64,000 nucleotides of DNA from Phycomyces nitens (Eukaryota > Mucoromycota > Mucoromycetes > Mucorales > Phycomycetaceae). This document shows positions 1-8,200 of this stretch, one piece after another (the first letter of the stretch is position 1; every line of letters starts with the position of its first letter). The notes under the pieces were generated by a model that saw nothing but the letters and a program-made list of their open reading frames with translations, did no database searches and was not told where the DNA came from. The position numbers and the translations under genes were made by a program. The DNA lies in assembly GCA_022702545.1 (NCBI GenBank), contig JAHRBC010000007.1, positions 1,178,001 to 1,242,000 of the forward strand. Reading direction: 5' to 3'.

Positions 1-333
1 TCCCAAGGCCATCTCATGGGCCCGCTACACCTTTTTCCTTGTGTTGTACCCTGCCGGTGTCTCTTCAGAGCTCATGATGGTTTATCAGGCTCTTCCCTAT
101 GCCAAGCAGTTCAACACCGCCTACTACTATGCCCTGATTGCCGCCGCACTTGTGTATGCTCCTGGTAAGTCTTTTATATATATATATATATGTGTGTGTG
201 TATGTGTATGTATGGATTATTGATCCAAAAAATCCCCATCCCAGGATTCCCCATCTTGTTCTCCCACATGTTGGTCCAGCGCAAAAAGTACTTCCGTGGT
301 GATGCCAAAAAGACTGAGAAGAAGTCGCAGTAA
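1..333 (+). CDS. PHS1: Very-long-chain 3-hydroxyacyl-CoA dehydratase, C-terminal part (cut by window start)
   Basis: The product dehydrates 3-hydroxyacyl-CoA in the ER fatty-acid elongation cycle. Only the last two exons are present. Reading starts at base 2; the intron is 165-244 (GTAAGT...CCAG) and the stop is 331-333. Visible are the family segment RYTFFLVLYPAGV with the conserved Tyr-Pro, the SSELMMVYQALPY stretch, a hydrophobic segment ALIAAALVYAPGFPILFSHM, and a lysine-rich tail ending KKTEKKSQ, which looks like a dilysine-type ER retrieval signal. An AATAAA-like motif lies at about 373. The family assignment rests on the conserved RYT...YPxG block and the tail; the N-terminal membrane segments lie outside the window. 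Confidence 0.9.
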
Positions 334-507
334 ATATATACATAAACAAATAGCGCATTGGATGCAAAGAGAAAATAAAGATATATATATATACATTTAT
401 TCGTAATGGATTATTTTAAAAAAAAATGTGTATGGGGAATAAGCACAGATGAGCAAAAGGGATAGCAATTTTGAGTATCAAGGGTGGTTGGGTCGTTGGA
501 TTGTTGG

Positions 508-2393
508 TTAAAAGGTGATGTCTGCTACTCCACCAGAGGTAATTGCATAGGTTGCCTCTCCTTCAGGCATGTCAGGAGAGTCGTAAATCTTGACAACTCT
601 TTCGTCACCCCTTCCTTTGCGAAGGGATAGCCGGGTGGCAGATCTATACTGATGGAGATTAGTGAGGGAGGTCCACACAAGATTGCATTGGAAGCTCAAC
701 AAACGCATGGGCCTAGATAGCAAATGCATTTATCAGAAACAATTGATCTTTAATGCACTTTCTTTGAATCCAATTACCAAGACATGTCCTCCAACGGGCT
801 TCTTTGGATCAGACACAAATGTCATGCCGCCTTTTATATAACATTGGTTAATAATGATAATGATAAAGACATGTATATCATGTATATTTTTTTTGCCAGA
901 CCTCCAGGATCTGAAGATACTTGATTTGTCACAAATATGGCAACATTGTACTCTTCAGATATTTTTATCAATCGACTCAACATCTGGTTTAGTTTCTGTT
1001 GTCTATCAGCTAGTTCACCACGACCACTGTAATCACATCTGAAGAGAGAGATGATTGAATCAATCACCTAAATTATGATGTATCATTAGCACCAACAGGT
1101 AATTGTAATAGAGACATGCCAAGAGACGGAATGAACCCTTGTCTTCTGCAAAACGAGCAGCAATTTCAGAGATCAACTCCATCTGTTGGTCACTGTTCCA
1201 AGCCCTTGCAACAAGGATATTGTCTAGGGCAATGTCACAATCTATTCCAAACCGCTCAGAGATGGATCGAATGCGGTCCGGTCGAAAGGTTCCTTCGGTG
1301 TCAATGTAGGCTGCAGACCATCACGAGTGAACAGGGCTGTTTGACAAGAACAAGATAAAACAAAAATAACTGACCAGCCTTACTAGCCGCACCTCCCATG
1401 GTTATTGGTAATTGGGTTTGGACACACAGCGTATGGGCCAGTTGGGTTTTGCCGGTGCGATACTCGCCAAACACTATTAACCAAGGTCAACCCATGGCTC
1501 AATCATGTTCCAAAAAGTCCACTCTACCCTCTGTAATAGACATGGTCTGGACCCCACCTACAAACAAACAAACAGATGGTTTCGTATAGCATTTAACAGT
1601 AAATCTCATCATTACCTCCAATCAAGGAATCAAACTGTTTACTGCCAGTCGAGATCCTATAGATCTTTTGTCTCTGGTGCGACACTTCTGTAGCTGATAT
1701 AAATCCGGCAACCTTTATGTACATATTTAGTAAAATAGAAACTAGTCTGGTGTGTATGTGTGTGTGTGTATATGTATTATATAATCCAACAGCATCATCA
1801 TTATTATCATCATATTGTATCGTATGTTAATATTTTCAACATAATCTCCAAATGCCCAGAACAATTCTCATGTTTGTTTAGATCGGATGCCAATTGAACC
1901 ATTAGCCGTTTTTGATACCTGCCTCGACTTTCTGTGCAGCGTCCTTGATCTTGTCCACTTTTGCCTCAGAGAGACCTTTGATACGCATCAATGCTTTGCG
2001 TGTCATCATTTGGACTCCCTAGTGTGATATAAAGTTGGCTGTATGACAAGCACATTTGGCGTCGACTTACACGAACGGTACAGATCCCTGCATTTTTTAG
2101 CTTGTTGATATCGGACATGTTTATGCCGCCAGACTATATTGTATTACAAGGTTAAATTAGACAGCTTTTCTCTAAATGTTAGTATGCCTGAAGCTCCTCT
2201 ATTTCAGTGTAAAACAGCTAGAAAATGAATAAGAAATAATTAGTTGGAGTAAAAGCGAAGTATCAAGGTATCCTTCTCTTACCTGGTCATCTTCATCTTC
2301 TGTTTCTTCATCATCATTGACGTTCTCGACGACCGGTTCGTTTTCTGGTAGAGCATTGTCTTGGTTGGAGTTTGCAGACTTGCGAGGAGGCAT
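508..2393 (-). CDS. DMC1: Meiotic RecA-family recombinase Dmc1 (12 exons)
   Basis: Meiosis-specific strand-exchange ATPase. My exon model, in coding order, is 2393-2283, 2217-2188, 2133-2071, 2018-1923, 1712-1616, 1557-1528, 1473-1375, 1310-1120, 1067-902, 830-778, 712-705 and 643-508: 1080 nt, 359 aa. Seen in the product: an acidic N-terminus, an HhH region ([19 protein letters not shown]), Walker [22 protein letters not shown], Walker [24 protein letters not shown], and the C-terminal [18 protein letters not shown], which is closer to Dmc1 than to Rad51. Exon 11 is only 8 nt. Three introns begin with GC rather than GT (first bases 2187, 1922 and 1119); no canonical alternative keeps frame and family length. 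Other donors (GTCTGG, GTTTGT) are also weak. The gene seems intact because every exon joins in phase. Confidence 0.93.
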
Positions 2394-2856
2394 TTTAATA
2401 AAAATAAAAAAGATGTCAAGCCCATTTGTTCTGTTTTGCAGAAGATATATAGATCTTTAGGTAGGTGACGCACCAAGACAGTAGATACATTTTCTCTTGT
2501 GATTTATCAAGTCATTGGTGGGGCAGAAATGTGTATATCTGGTCAAAGACCATAATCGATATTGATATTGATATATCCACCCGACACTTGGCTCAACAAA
2601 TAACTACTTTCTATTTTATTTTCTTATTGGTCCCAATAACTATTATATGAATGTAAAACATAAAACTGAAACGAAATAGGCCAACCCCAAAATTGAAACA
2701 ATCTATATTTATTGCGACTATAGTGGTAAATATTTTTGAGCGGGAATTTGTGTGGGAAATCAAATATAATTTTTATAATACAAAATATACATATATTTTT
2801 TTAATTTCTCAGTAGCATTAAAAATAGTCTCCCCCCCCTCCCCCCACACACACACA
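2394..2856. other. DMC1 upstream region, gene-free
   Basis: AT-rich DNA between the DMC1 start and the next element. It ends in a C/CA-rich tract (about 2829-2858) with a (CA)n microsatellite. I see no further gene. The region should contain the DMC1 promoter, but I cannot identify a specific meiotic control site. Confidence 0.5.
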
Positions 2857-3297
2857 CAGACTCCTTTAGTAAGGAGCCATCATTCAAACTCCTCCAAATA
2901 GCATATCAATACTACATTCTTGTTTTTCTCTTTCTCATTCATATCACACCATGTCTCACAAAATTAACAATAAACCTCTTTATAAGCGAAAGCAGCTTTC
3001 AGATTACCAGAAAGGTCTGATTATCGGAGGTGCTCTTCATGACATTATGCAATCGGCCACTTCAGCCAAAACTGGTATAGCCGAAATGAAGAAGGCAGGT
3101 GAGGGCTCCACCGAATAATAAATAAAATTAATAAACACATTTATTATTGTCAAATGTCGTCTGTTTTTACTCGTATATTTTCAGACATGACTTGTTAAGC
3201 AAAAGTGGGTATAACCCAATGAGAGAGTTAAAGAAGATATTATTATTTTTTGATTTGGTGGATATTGACTTTACTCCTTACTACGGGAAGGAGTCTG
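2857..3297. mobile_element. Short terminal-inverted-repeat element (about 441 bp) with a 55-codon ORF
   Basis: The left end begins CAGACTCCTTTAGTAAGGAG. The right end, read on the opposite strand, begins CAGACTCCTTCCCGTAGTAA and then GGAG, so the arms agree except for a four-base insertion. TA follows the right end (3298-3299); on the left the flank is a CA microsatellite, so a TA duplication is not preserved there. The structure fits a small Tc1/mariner derivative or MITE-like element carrying a short ORF at 2951-3118. Confidence 0.55.
2951..3118 (+). CDS. 55-aa peptide resembling a transposase HTH N-terminus
   Basis: A single short open frame starts at an ATG and ends with TAA, between the inverted repeats of the 2857-3297 element. 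The product begins MSHKINNKPLYKRKQLSDYQ and continues with a segment (KGLIIGGALHDIMQSATSA) that resembles the first helix-turn-helix of Tc1-type transposases, where a similar LSxxxKGxIIG pattern introduces the DNA-binding domain. No catalytic domain follows. It may be a leftover transposase N-terminus or a small DNA-binding peptide; there is no sign of expression beyond the intact frame. Confidence 0.4.
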   Translation: MSHKINNKPLYKRKQLSDYQKGLIIGGALHDIMQSATSAKTGIAEMKKAGEGSTE

Positions 3298-3305
3298 TAA
3301 GTTTC

Positions 3306-4453
3306 TTTTTTTTTTTCATGGCCAACTTGACAGGCATGTCTTCCAGTTCATCTTTCCAATCAGATTTTTCCGGTAGTTGATCACGAATTCAAGGTCATCT
3401 TGATTTTTATCTTGAATTGTTTCTCTTGTCTTTCCCTTCAACTTTGGCAGCGGTTCCAGCGACGAGTCTGAATCCGAGTCCACAGTTTGGCAATACTTTC
3501 TTTTGGGAGCCGCATTGAAAACCAATGCACGCTCGATCAGATTTTTTGCCTTGGATGACCATATAACGTTGGAGAGGTTTCGGTCAGGAACGAGGACAAA
3601 GCCTGTTGGGGTGTGAGTTGATCAGAAGGCGCAATACTCGATAAAGTCAGTTTCGACATAATGAAGCAGCTTTGTGCCCAGAAATCAGTGGCCAGGAGCG
3701 AAGACATCCAAGGTTTTCCAGAAATACTGGTTTTCCCGTTAGAATGTGCGCACTAGCATATATTATTTTGCGCACTAGCACATAATATTGTGCGCATTTG
3801 ACAATATTTATTGGCGCACTTGCCAATAATCATTTGATTTTTTCTCTCCAACTCTTCTGCTTTTGACCACCAATAATTATTAGCAAGTGCGCCAATAAAT
3901 ATTGTCCAGTGCGCACAATATTATGTGTTAGGGCACACACTTGTTTGTTAAGTGCGCACATTCTAACTGGAAAACCAGTAGGTTTGAACTTTGCCATAAG
4001 TTGGATAGGAGAGACGCGATCGGTGCAAACAATTAAAACGATAGGATATGTCTTGTAGATGCTCAAAGTGCTTTGTAAATAGCTGACAAGGCGTTACATA
4101 AGGGGTTCATTGACGGTGAGTTGAATTTCGATGAGGATTGGAGGAAGCGAGTTTTGGATTGCCAACCGAGGCTTATAAAGTATATCGCTTCGCGATGCGT
4201 TCTGCCATTCTGTTTCTGCTGACGTGTATGTTCCGTCTGGAACGTCCAATAATTTGCTGACAACAAGGTCAATCACGCCTTGAGTTTTTAACATTTGCTT
4301 GCTGAATCAGTCTTTCCCTGGCAATTGATCGTTGGGCAATCGAAATGTGAGAATCTCGTCAGACACTACAAAACACAACCAGTTAAACAAAAGGAAGGAA
4401 GGAAAAACAAAAATAAAGGAGTATAACAAATATCCTTACTTACTACCGTCATC
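3306..4453 (-). pseudogene. Dead hypothetical gene, PD-(D/E)XK-like family, split by a MITE
   Basis: Reading the minus strand from an ATG at about 4453, a short first exon (MTMTV) is followed by an intron (GTAAGT...TTGTAG), then a long coding-like segment with LPPILIEIQLTVNEPLM and YPIVLIVCTDRVSP. Two in-frame stops interrupt it, one after LPGKD (near 4310) and one after NEPLM (TAA at about 4094). The frame is then broken by the 252-bp element at 3727-3978 and resumes as SSLLATDFWAQSCFIMSKLT, with at least one more frameshift near 3590. The segment near 3320-3535 (NLIERALVFNAAPKRK) is the decayed C-terminus. I recognise the overall pattern as a lineage-expanded Mucoromycota protein; the nuclease-like reading is inference from the ILIEIQ segment. 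Confidence 0.6.
3727..3978. mobile_element. Palindromic MITE, 252 bp, with TA target duplication
   Basis: The element starts CTGGTTTTCCCGTTAGAATG and ends with the near-exact complement, flanked on both sides by TA (3725-3726 and 3979-3980). The arms run inward for about 110 bp with repeated GTGCGCAC-like motifs (TGCGCACTAGCA, GTGCGCATTTG, GGCGCACTTG), so the whole element folds into a long imperfect hairpin. TA duplication and terminal repeats fit a non-autonomous Tc1/mariner derivative. Removing 252 bp plus one TA joins the interrupted protein of the host pseudogene in frame (..KFKPISGKPW..), which fixes the ends. Confidence 0.85.
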
Positions 4454-4459
4454 GTCATG

Positions 4460-5214
4460 GCTTTTTTGTTCTATGGTCATTGCACAAAACTGTTGCTGAT
4501 AAACAATGGTAATGAAATCGCCAGTTGTGGGGGGATTTACTATAGACAAAAGCGGAATTTTAAAACAGCGATCTTATGGGCACAACATTTTAAGCGGGCA
4601 CGACGCTTCTTGATAGGATATACAATTTTCAGATATCATAGTCTTTAGATATTTCCATAAAGTTTTTTACCCAAATATACACTGAGAATACAAACTAAAG
4701 TTAATATTGCACCTCCATTATGAATTAGAATTCCTTTTTAGCGCATGTCATTTATAGAAGAAATATTGAAGTGTTAGGGACCAGATATATTTGTTAGACA
4801 CCGGACAGCAAGTCACAATTAAAATGTCTGGTAAAATCAAAACGTCGTGCCCCATCTGAAAACGTCGTACCCCTAAGTTTAGCGCTAAATATTCTTGGAA
4901 ACAGGACATCCTATTTGTCAGCGAATATGAATTTACATTTCGTACAACATGAATTTTGTTCTTGCCATCTGATGAAATCATTTTCCACCAGGGCGAATTT
5001 ATTTGTTGTGAAACATGAATTCTGCTCTCGTCATTGGCTGTGCTTACTTTCCGACAAGAGCGAATTTACTTTCTGGAAAGAGTGTATATATAAAAAAATG
5101 GAGTGATCTTGACATACGGCTAGCTCCGATAATTGGCCAGGATAAAATTAATAGCTCCTCTATTGGTGTTCAGGCATGACAAAGCAAAAAGTCGTACCAC
5201 TTGGAGATTGAGGG
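4460..5214. other. Gene-free stretch with a diverged direct repeat
   Basis: No credible gene. At 4921, 4993 and 5060 a motif starting GCGAAT recurs at 67-72 bp spacing. In the first two copies it is followed by ACATGAATTYTGYTCTYGYC (4946-4965 and 5011-5031), and the third is shorter. Because the repeats sit directly upstream of the small gene at 5272 they may be upstream control sequence, or simply a worn tandem duplication. Confidence 0.45.
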
Positions 5215-5223
5215 TATAAAAAG
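5215..5223 (+). promoter_or_regulatory. TATA box of the gene at 5272
   Basis: TATAAAAAG lies 57 bp before the ATG, followed by an A/C-rich leader ending CAAAACAAAAAATG. Spacing and context fit a core promoter for the short downstream gene. Confidence 0.6.
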
Positions 5224-5271
5224 CCATTAGATCCCCCACACATTTCTCCACATTTTAATTCAAAACAAAAA

Positions 5272-5502
5272 ATGCTATCACGTATTATCACCAGCTTCCG
5301 CAACATCGGCACAAACCAGCGCACAACTGCCACCACCAGCCGTCTGGCTCCTCTTGAAGACTCATCCAAAGACCCTAGACGGCTATACACCCAGAGCAAG
5401 CCTTTTAATCGCAAGCCATCGTCCTGGTCCTCCAACGGTCTGTCTGCCAACCCGGCCGATGATTTTGTCCAACGAGACCTAGTGTCCAGTGCAGTCTTTT
5501 AA
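5272..5502 (+). CDS. Small protein, 76 aa, with a mitochondrial-type N-terminus
   Basis: An intronless frame with a TATA box and A-rich leader at the right distance and a GC content above the surroundings. The first 30 residues (beginning MLSRIITSFRNIGTNQRTTA) are rich in Arg, Ser and Thr and contain no acidic residue, as in mitochondrial targeting sequences. The rest is polar, with LEDSSKDPRRLYTQSKPFNR and SWSSNGLSANPADDF, and has no membrane segment. I do not recognise a family. The promoter and composition make it more likely a real gene than chance; the mitochondrial location is inference. Confidence 0.55.
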   Translation: MLSRIITSFRNIGTNQRTTATTSRLAPLEDSSKDPRRLYTQSKPFNRKPSSWSSNGLSANPADDFVQRDLVSSAVF

Positions 5503-6041
5503 TCAATTCCACCTACAAATTCTCACATGTACAAAAGATCCCAAAGTCATTTATATATATATATAATTATATAATGACGTCTGTTTATACTATCCATGCC
5601 GTATCCTTTGTTCTGTATAACCTTGTGAAATCACCTTTATACATATATCTCCTTGTCAACCGGTTCCTTTTTTGTAAAATAAAATATTTAAATATACAAG
5701 CATGGGAGTTGCGAGTGTTGTAAAGTATAGCATAAGAAGTGTGTATATTATTCAAATCAATCTATTGACACTATAATTGCAAAATTATATATAAATATAT
5801 ATATACAAGTGCCCTACAAATTGGAATTTCGGCAATTCACATTTCTAAGGCACTGTATACTTTAATATTTTTCCTTCCTTCCAAAGAGCAAAAGCAAAAA
5901 TAAATAGATAAAAAATGTTAAACCATAGTTACATGTAATGTGAGAGTGAAAATGACATATCAAAACCTCTCTAATGAGTATATAGAATACAATTAGCAAT
6001 AATTTATTCTGACAATTCCGTATAAATAAAGAAATGATGGT
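5503..6041. other. Gene-free AT-rich stretch
   Basis: Mostly A/T with TA dinucleotide runs (about 5551-5572 and 5787-5806). It should include the 3' end of the 5272 gene. I see no other gene, RNA or repeat. Confidence 0.4.
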
Positions 6042-6132
6042 GTCGCCAGCGGCACGTGACTAGTAGCCAAAGATCACCCTTATAAATAAGCTTAGGTGGC
6101 GATCTTCAATAAAGACAGTTCTCTTCCTACCA
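6042..6132 (+). repeat. Promoter-like dispersed repeat, copy A
   Basis: About 90 bp that recur at 10731-10824 with roughly 80% identity. Shared parts are a GTCGCYAGCGRC near-palindrome, CTAGTAGCCAA, a TATA box (CTTATAAATA), and 35-40 bp later ACAGTTCTCTTCCTAC, the expected distance for a transcription start. It looks like the promoter end of a mobile element family; the body of that element is not recognisable here. Confidence 0.55.
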
Positions 6133-6408
6133 AGATTCACATCTACTTTATTGTCTGCCAGAAGTTATCTTTCTTTAAAAAGATCCTCGCTAGACTCTCC
6201 CTTGATATCTGATAGTATATCACGTATAGATTGTCTCGCCTGTAACAATGATAACACAGTCAAAGGCTCTGTCAAACAAAGAATAATTGGTGTGCCTCTC
6301 CTTTTCTCTCTCTCTTCTGGATTCTCATTTCTTCTTCGTTTCCCTTTATTTTGATCCTCAATTGATAACATCTTTTTTCATTGCTTTTCATATTCTCAGT
6401 GTTTCATC

Positions 6409-6607
6409 ATGTACACCAGAATGAAAGCCGCTTGTAAAGCTTTTGGAGTGCCCATGTTACAAGAAAATGGCAATCACTGCCTTGCCGTGCTTGACCAAGC
6501 CGGGCTGGATGTGGTATATGTGGAAGATTTAGACAACAAACGGCATATTATCATGAGCAAAGAGGCCATCATACGAGACAGGATCACATATATGACATAT
6601 GTTGCTG
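6409..6607 (+). pseudogene. Short coding-like exon, unknown family, cut by the duplicated module
   Basis: The frame starts MYTRMKAACKAFGVPMLQEN, continues through LAVLDQAGLDVVYVEDLD and HIIMSKEAIIRDR, and reaches a good donor (CTG|GTAAGC) at 6608. Its composition looks like real protein. No matching downstream exon is present, because the 1.15-kb duplicated module starts 36 bp later (6643). It is probably the first exon of an accessory gene truncated by that insertion. Family unknown. Confidence 0.4.
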
Positions 6608-6642
6608 GTAAGCTGATGAGAGGTGCTTTAGTTTCAACTTGG

Positions 6643-7795
6643 GATTCTTACTGAAATCTTTCCCTCTTAAGCAGGCACTCAAATATAGCCTACACAATCT
6701 ACGATGCCATCCTCTCCCGTGTTATCCTGTAGCAAGCCAACTGCAGTGGCGTCGTCATCCGAGTCGCCAAAACACAGTAATGCCAGTTGTGTTTGAACGT
6801 GCCGCAATAAAGCAGGCCATGATGGATTTGCTCTCAGCCATCTCTTGTACGGCACCTCCAAACATCGACTTTTATCAAAAATTTGACAACATCAGCATCA
6901 AGTCGATCCACGACACTGTTGCCAGGTTTATCCCGAGTGTAACTACAACACCAATGTCAGTATTTTCTCAATGGTTAAATGACCTTCCATCGGCGACCAG
7001 GCTGACTAAACGAAGAAGAACCAATGACAAGCAGATTCTCACGCGAAGTATGTGGTTTTTGGTGCCAAAGAGACAAGGTAGGTGCAAAAGGTAAAAAGCA
7101 GCACGGCTTGGTATCTTATATTTTAAAACTTAAAGGCCAGGTAGCAGCGAACTTGTTTAACAAGCACATCTACATCGAGAGCGTCCAAACTGGCGAGTGC
7201 ACGACAATAGGATACGCTCGCAAAAGCCACACAAATGAATCCAAGTCGGCACGCCTGCGAATATTAGAGAATATGATGGCAATCTTGGTGGACCCTTGCC
7301 GGTGCAGCAAGATCTACGTGACACCTATTTGTGCTGCCAATTCACCTCTTTTGGAACGAGACTTGAAGCATAGCACTATGAGCAAGGAACTCCACCATGC
7401 CCATGGCGATATGCAAGGTAAAAAAAAACACATCTTGATTACCTACAACATTGTAACTCACAATGAAAATTCTTGTTTTTTTTTTAGATTTGATCGCATA
7501 TGCAAAGACAGCTGTGCGCCCCATAAGGCTGGTCGTGCTCGACTATGCTGGGCTGACGACGTCTCCCCAAGACCTGTTTGGCTTTATAAAGTAAAATCAT
7601 GGTTTATTTGATAATGACCATCATTCTCACACCATTTTTTATGCTTATTAAGGACGCTTCCCATGATAATGTTCGTTGTCGTCTATCATGGCCACAGGTT
7701 TGAGTCGTTTTCCAGGCAAGTCTTGCTGGAAGGGGATGGCTGCAAGGCCTTTGCATGTCGCAAGGGACCAGTACGTCGATCGCGACAGTGATTTT
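6643..7795 (+). repeat. Duplicated 1.15-kb module, copy 1
   Basis: Nearly the same sequence (about 95% by eye) recurs at 12167-13314. Both copies start GATTCTTACTG and end at GATCGCGACAGTGATTTT; the flanks differ completely. The unit contains a whole three-exon coding region and its introns, so it moved or was copied as DNA. No terminal inverted repeat or target duplication is evident. Confidence 0.85.
6780..7791 (+). pseudogene. Accessory protein of unknown function in module copy 1
   Basis: The coding pattern runs from PVVFERAAIKQAMMDLLSAI through SVTTTPMSVFSQWL, then after a frame change near 7050 through KKQHGLVSYILKLKGQVAAN and GYARKSHTNESKSARLRILE. Introns follow at about 7420-7486 (GTAAAA...TTTTAG) and 7590-7653 (GTAAAA...TTAAG). 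The last exon ends FSRQVLLEGDGCKAFACRK...RSRQ with TGA at 7789-7791. The GYARKS...RLRILENMM block vaguely recalls the N-terminus of serine recombinases, and a similar block is common in Mucorales proteins. The frame change near 7050, shared with copy 2, means a very short intron or an old frameshift, so I list it as a probable pseudogene. Confidence 0.5.
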
Positions 7796-8200
7796 TTTTA
7801 ATTGCAAAAATAAATGTACCTACGTGTAACGACTTTTTCAAGTCGCCTTATTAGGAAGCAGCATTTTTAGTAATTTTGAATGGCAACGTTGGTGAAACGA
7901 AGACAGAGGATATGATGGCTACCCGTCCTAGTTTAACGTGGAAGGGATACTTCAAAGGTTTCTTTTAGACAAACCATTATTCCATACATGACACCATTTT
8001 GATATTTAGTTATTTAAAGTTAGCTATTTTCGCTCATCTTGCCACTAACTTAGCTCATAAAAAGATAGGTGCATACATTAAAGGTATAAAGGAAAAGGAT
8101 GTAGTACATTTTTTCAATATAATCATCTAGGAATAAAAGCACGGTTAGAAAGCCTATAACTACATACTCTATCTCAGTTTCACCAATGTTACTATTTCTG
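7796..8200. repeat. Possible small inverted-repeat element before the satellite
   Basis: AACGTTGGTGAAACGAAGAC at about 7885-7905 and the complement of GTTTCACCAATGTTAC at about 8177-8193 agree over roughly 30 bp with about 70% identity. This suggests a worn element of about 310 bp ending where the satellite begins. No gene is seen here. Confidence 0.35.

Noticed and set aside
1116..1693. Plus-strand open frames of 60-80 codons
   Set aside because: They are antisense to DMC1 exons 5-8, which align along their length with the recombinase family.
508..2393. Rad51 or a DMC1 pseudogene
   Set aside because: The C-terminal block [18 protein letters not shown] is Dmc1-like, and all exons join without stops once GC donors are allowed, so it looks functional.
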